Source: Aphelocoma coerulescens
Lineage: Eukaryota; Chordata; Aves; Passeriformes; Corvidae
Direction: 5' to 3'
NCBI RefSeq assembly: GCF_041296385.1
Contig: NW_027183517.1
Location: 1-64,000 of the forward strand
DNA length: 64,000 bases
Shown here: positions 62,053 through 64,000 of the stretch, piece by piece
Numbering within the stretch: position 1 is the stretch's first letter
How the letters are laid out: each line of letters begins with the position of its first letter
Notes under the pieces: model-generated
What the model was told of the DNA's origin: nothing
The model's database searches: none
What the model saw: only the letters and a program-made list of their open reading frames with translations
Translations under genes and position numbers: made by a program

Positions 62053-63508
62053 GGAGAGAAACACTTGCTGGATGAGCCTTTCGCTGGCCAAGACTTTCAA
62101 CACAGCACCACCATTCGGGCAAGGAGGAGGAGAAAGGAAGACCATCTTTGCGTCCTGGCCCGTCCTTCTGTGCGAGACGCCTCTCCGCCTCTTCGCTCCC
62201 TGCAAGGCTGTAGTGTGCGCGCCGGCACGCGGAAGCGAGAGGGCAGGTGCAGAGAGCACCGCGATCTGACGGCGCCGTGCAGGCTGGAAAGGAAAGAGGG
62301 CTGCCACTGGAATGTGGTGCAAGTACAGGTTTGCACGCGTCGAGGGTAAGCTCTGGGTGAGCTTGTTGACCTAAAGCTGTTCTCTGTGCCAGACGTAGCC
62401 GAGAATCTTTCCGTTGAGATTCAGGCTACCGCGCAAACAGAATGTGGTGCTACCTAGCGCTGCGAGGGAAAGGGCATAGCCCAGGCGTGTTTCGGCAGAA
62501 GCAGCAGCACGGAGGGTTTCTCTGCCGGCACCGCGGCTCCCTGTGCGAGAAGTAGACGACGGCTCGACTCCGGCAGAATGAAAGCGCGACACGGTACGAA
62601 GAGCGTAAGAATGAAGGCAGAGCACCGAGCTGCCGTGCGCCATCGCGCAGGCTGCAAGAGGAAGCGTGCCTGGCCACCGGCTCCTTTGCGGATTCACGTT
62701 AGCACTTGAAAACAGAAAGTTCCACTCGCAGCTACTGGTGCTGCTACCTCTTTCTCTTCCAGCTTTCCCTGGAAAGAACTGTGCCCAGGTTTAGGCTTCA
62801 ACGCGCCGAGGTAACAGTGGCAGATGCGGCAGAGAATGGAAATACAGCGTGCAGCGGGCGGTTTCTGGTGCTTTACGGGAGGCAAGGGGAAAGTGCAGCG
62901 CAGCAGTGGCTTTTACTTCTGGAGCCTTTTGCTTTGGTAGCAGCAGCTGCTGCAAGTGGGCAACGGAGCTGCGAGAGTGCATCATGTGATGGCACATCTC
63001 TCTGAGAGAGGAGCTTTCGAGCCGCAGCGCGTTGCGCCCGGTTTCAAGGCTACTTGGAGGAGTGGGGGGTACTTGAAGAACGCCTTCTTTCTGGGCGCGT
63101 CCTTCTGGGTGTGCTCAAGCTGCATGGACTAGGCAGCATTGGAGGTGTAAGAACCTGTATCTGGCCAGCTTGTGTGCTGGAGTGCAAGGGCTGCGCCTTC
63201 CTTTCTGAAGCAGCCCAGAGCATTCTCAGCGGAACCTGCTTGTGAAGCAGCTCTCGGCTGGACATTTGCGAGTCGCTGCACTGAAGTGCATGAAGCCGGT
63301 GCCCAGCTGCTTCGTCCTTCGCCTTCTGGGCTCTGGACAGAACTGAAGCGCAGCGATGGCTTGGAGCTTTGCCGCTCTTCAGCGCGAACACTGCACGCAG
63401 CCACAGGCTGCTGTGCACGGCTTTTCCTCAGCTCGACGTACAGTCATTGTCTTGCTGTTTCCCAGCGTCGAAAGTGTCCGTGTAGCTCTCGCTCAGCGAA
63501 ATGCGTCA
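62053..63508 (+). repeat. Satellite unit 43 (1,456 bp, type a)
   Basis: Alleles T/G/G/G/T/A/A/A with two private C to T changes: 62990 (unit position 938, CpG to TpG) and 63139 (unit position 1087, not at CpG). It is the only unit with two private changes. Confidence 0.95.
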
Positions 63509-64000
63509 GGAGAGAAACACTTGCTGGATGAGCCTTTCGCTGGCCAAGACTTTCAACACAGCACCACCATTCGGGCAAGGAGGAGGAGAAAGGAAGACCA
63601 CCTTTGCGTCCTGGCCCGTCCTTCTGTGCGAGACGCCTCTCCGCCTCTTCGCTCCCTGCAAGGCTGTAGTGTGCGCGCCGGCACGCGGAAGCGAGAGGGC
63701 AGGTGCAGAGAGCACCGCGATCTGACGGCGCCGTGCAGGCTGGAAAGGAAAGAGGGCTGCCACTGGAATGTGGTGCAAGTACAGGTTTGCACGCGTCGAG
63801 GGTAAGCTCTGGGTGAGCTTGTTGACCTAAAGCTGTTCTCTGTGCCAGACGTAGCCGAGAATCTTTCCGTTGAGATTCAGGCTACCGCGCAAACAGAATG
63901 TGGTGCTACCTAGCGCTGCGAGGGAAAGGGCATAGCCCAGGCGTGTTTCGGCAGAAGCAGCAGCACGGAGGGTTTCTCTGCCGGCACCGCGGCTCCCTGT
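63509..64000 (+). repeat. Satellite unit 44 (partial, first 492 bp)
   Basis: The window ends here at unit position 492. Visible alleles are 93C (63601), 247G and 421G. The cut is the edge of the window and not an array boundary. Confidence 0.95.

Larger units (their letters stand above)
1..64000 (+). repeat. Macrosatellite array, 1,456-bp monomer, 43 full units plus a partial one
   Basis: The same sequence recurs in the same orientation every 1,456 bp (36 of the 42 spacings of an internal landmark) or 1,606 bp (6 of 42) across the whole window. Units differ at about 23 positions, mostly single substitutions, with no indel other than a 150-bp duplication in six units. The phase used here starts at window base 1 and is arbitrary. 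No spacer, transposon or unique sequence interrupts the array, and no unit has an open frame that looks like a gene: open frames overlap in all six frames, stay below 200 codons and resemble no family I know. I see no polyadenylation hexamer AATAAA or ATTAAA on either strand of the monomer. Function is unknown; arrays of this kind are usually heterochromatic or pericentromeric, which is inference here. Confidence 0.98.

Noticed and set aside
1..64000. A CRISPR array, because of the regular direct repeats
   Set aside because: The repeat unit is 1,456 bp with no unique spacers, and there are no cas genes. The structure is a eukaryotic-type satellite.
1..64000. A tandem rRNA, histone or multi-copy gene cluster
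   Set aside because: I recognise no rRNA core sequence, histone frame or other gene in the monomer on either strand.
1..64000. Coccidian protist (Toxoplasma- or Eimeria-like) origin, from the CAG/CTG-rich, GC-rich look
   Set aside because: The excess of CpG transitions among private changes and the CpG-poor part of the monomer fit a genome with germline CpG methylation better. This is not excluded; a database search would decide.

Overview
The window is one uninterrupted tandem array of a single satellite monomer and I find no gene in it. The period is 1,456 bp. Taking base 1 as phase 1, there are 43 complete units (37 of 1,456 bp and 6 of 1,606 bp, together 63,508 bp) and a 492-bp piece of a 44th. 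All units are head to tail on one strand. No unique flank is visible, so the array runs past both ends.

Organism. A kilobase-scale, gene-free, highly homogenised array points to a eukaryotic nuclear genome, in heterochromatin or near a centromere, telomere or sex chromosome. Five of the seven changes found in only one unit are CpG to TpG or CpA transitions, the mark of germline cytosine methylation. This favours a vertebrate (a GC-rich avian or similar chromosome is a guess) over a protist such as a coccidian. I do not recognise the repeat family and cannot name the species.

Variation. I located about 23 variable positions in 1,456 bp, so any two units are close to 99% identical or better. 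Each unit entry gives alleles in the order 93/247/421/614/1052/1079/1107/1390 (unit coordinates). Position 1048 is C when 1052 is A and T when 1052 is T; position 1397 is G when 1390 is A and C when 1390 is C. Recurrent types, in letters used below: a = 1052T,1079A,1107A,1390A; b = 1052T,1079C,1107T,1390C with the 150-bp duplication; c = 1052A,1079C,1107T,1390A; d = 421T,614A,1052A,1390C; e = 1052A,1390C with 1223T/1226C; f = like b at the left but short, with 1271T and 1390A; g = 1052T,1079C,1107A,1390A.

Layout. Units 1-13 (1-19228) form a mixed zone that alone carries 247C. Units 14-44 (19229-64000) read c d a b e a b c d e a f e a f g a a c d g e a b c d g a b a, then the partial unit. There is no fixed higher-order period, but multi-unit blocks recur: e-a-b-c-d at 25203-32632 and 50105-57534, e-a-f twice in a row at 32633-41368, and c-d-g at 45737-50104 and 54623-58990. 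The pattern fits unequal crossing-over plus short-tract gene conversion.

Long units. Units 3, 11, 17, 20, 37 and 42 carry the same 150-bp internal duplication, joined at a 5-bp GGCTG microhomology and apparently of single origin. Units 25 and 28 look like recombinants that lost it. No multi-gene system, mobile-element protein, rRNA, tRNA or CRISPR array is visible.
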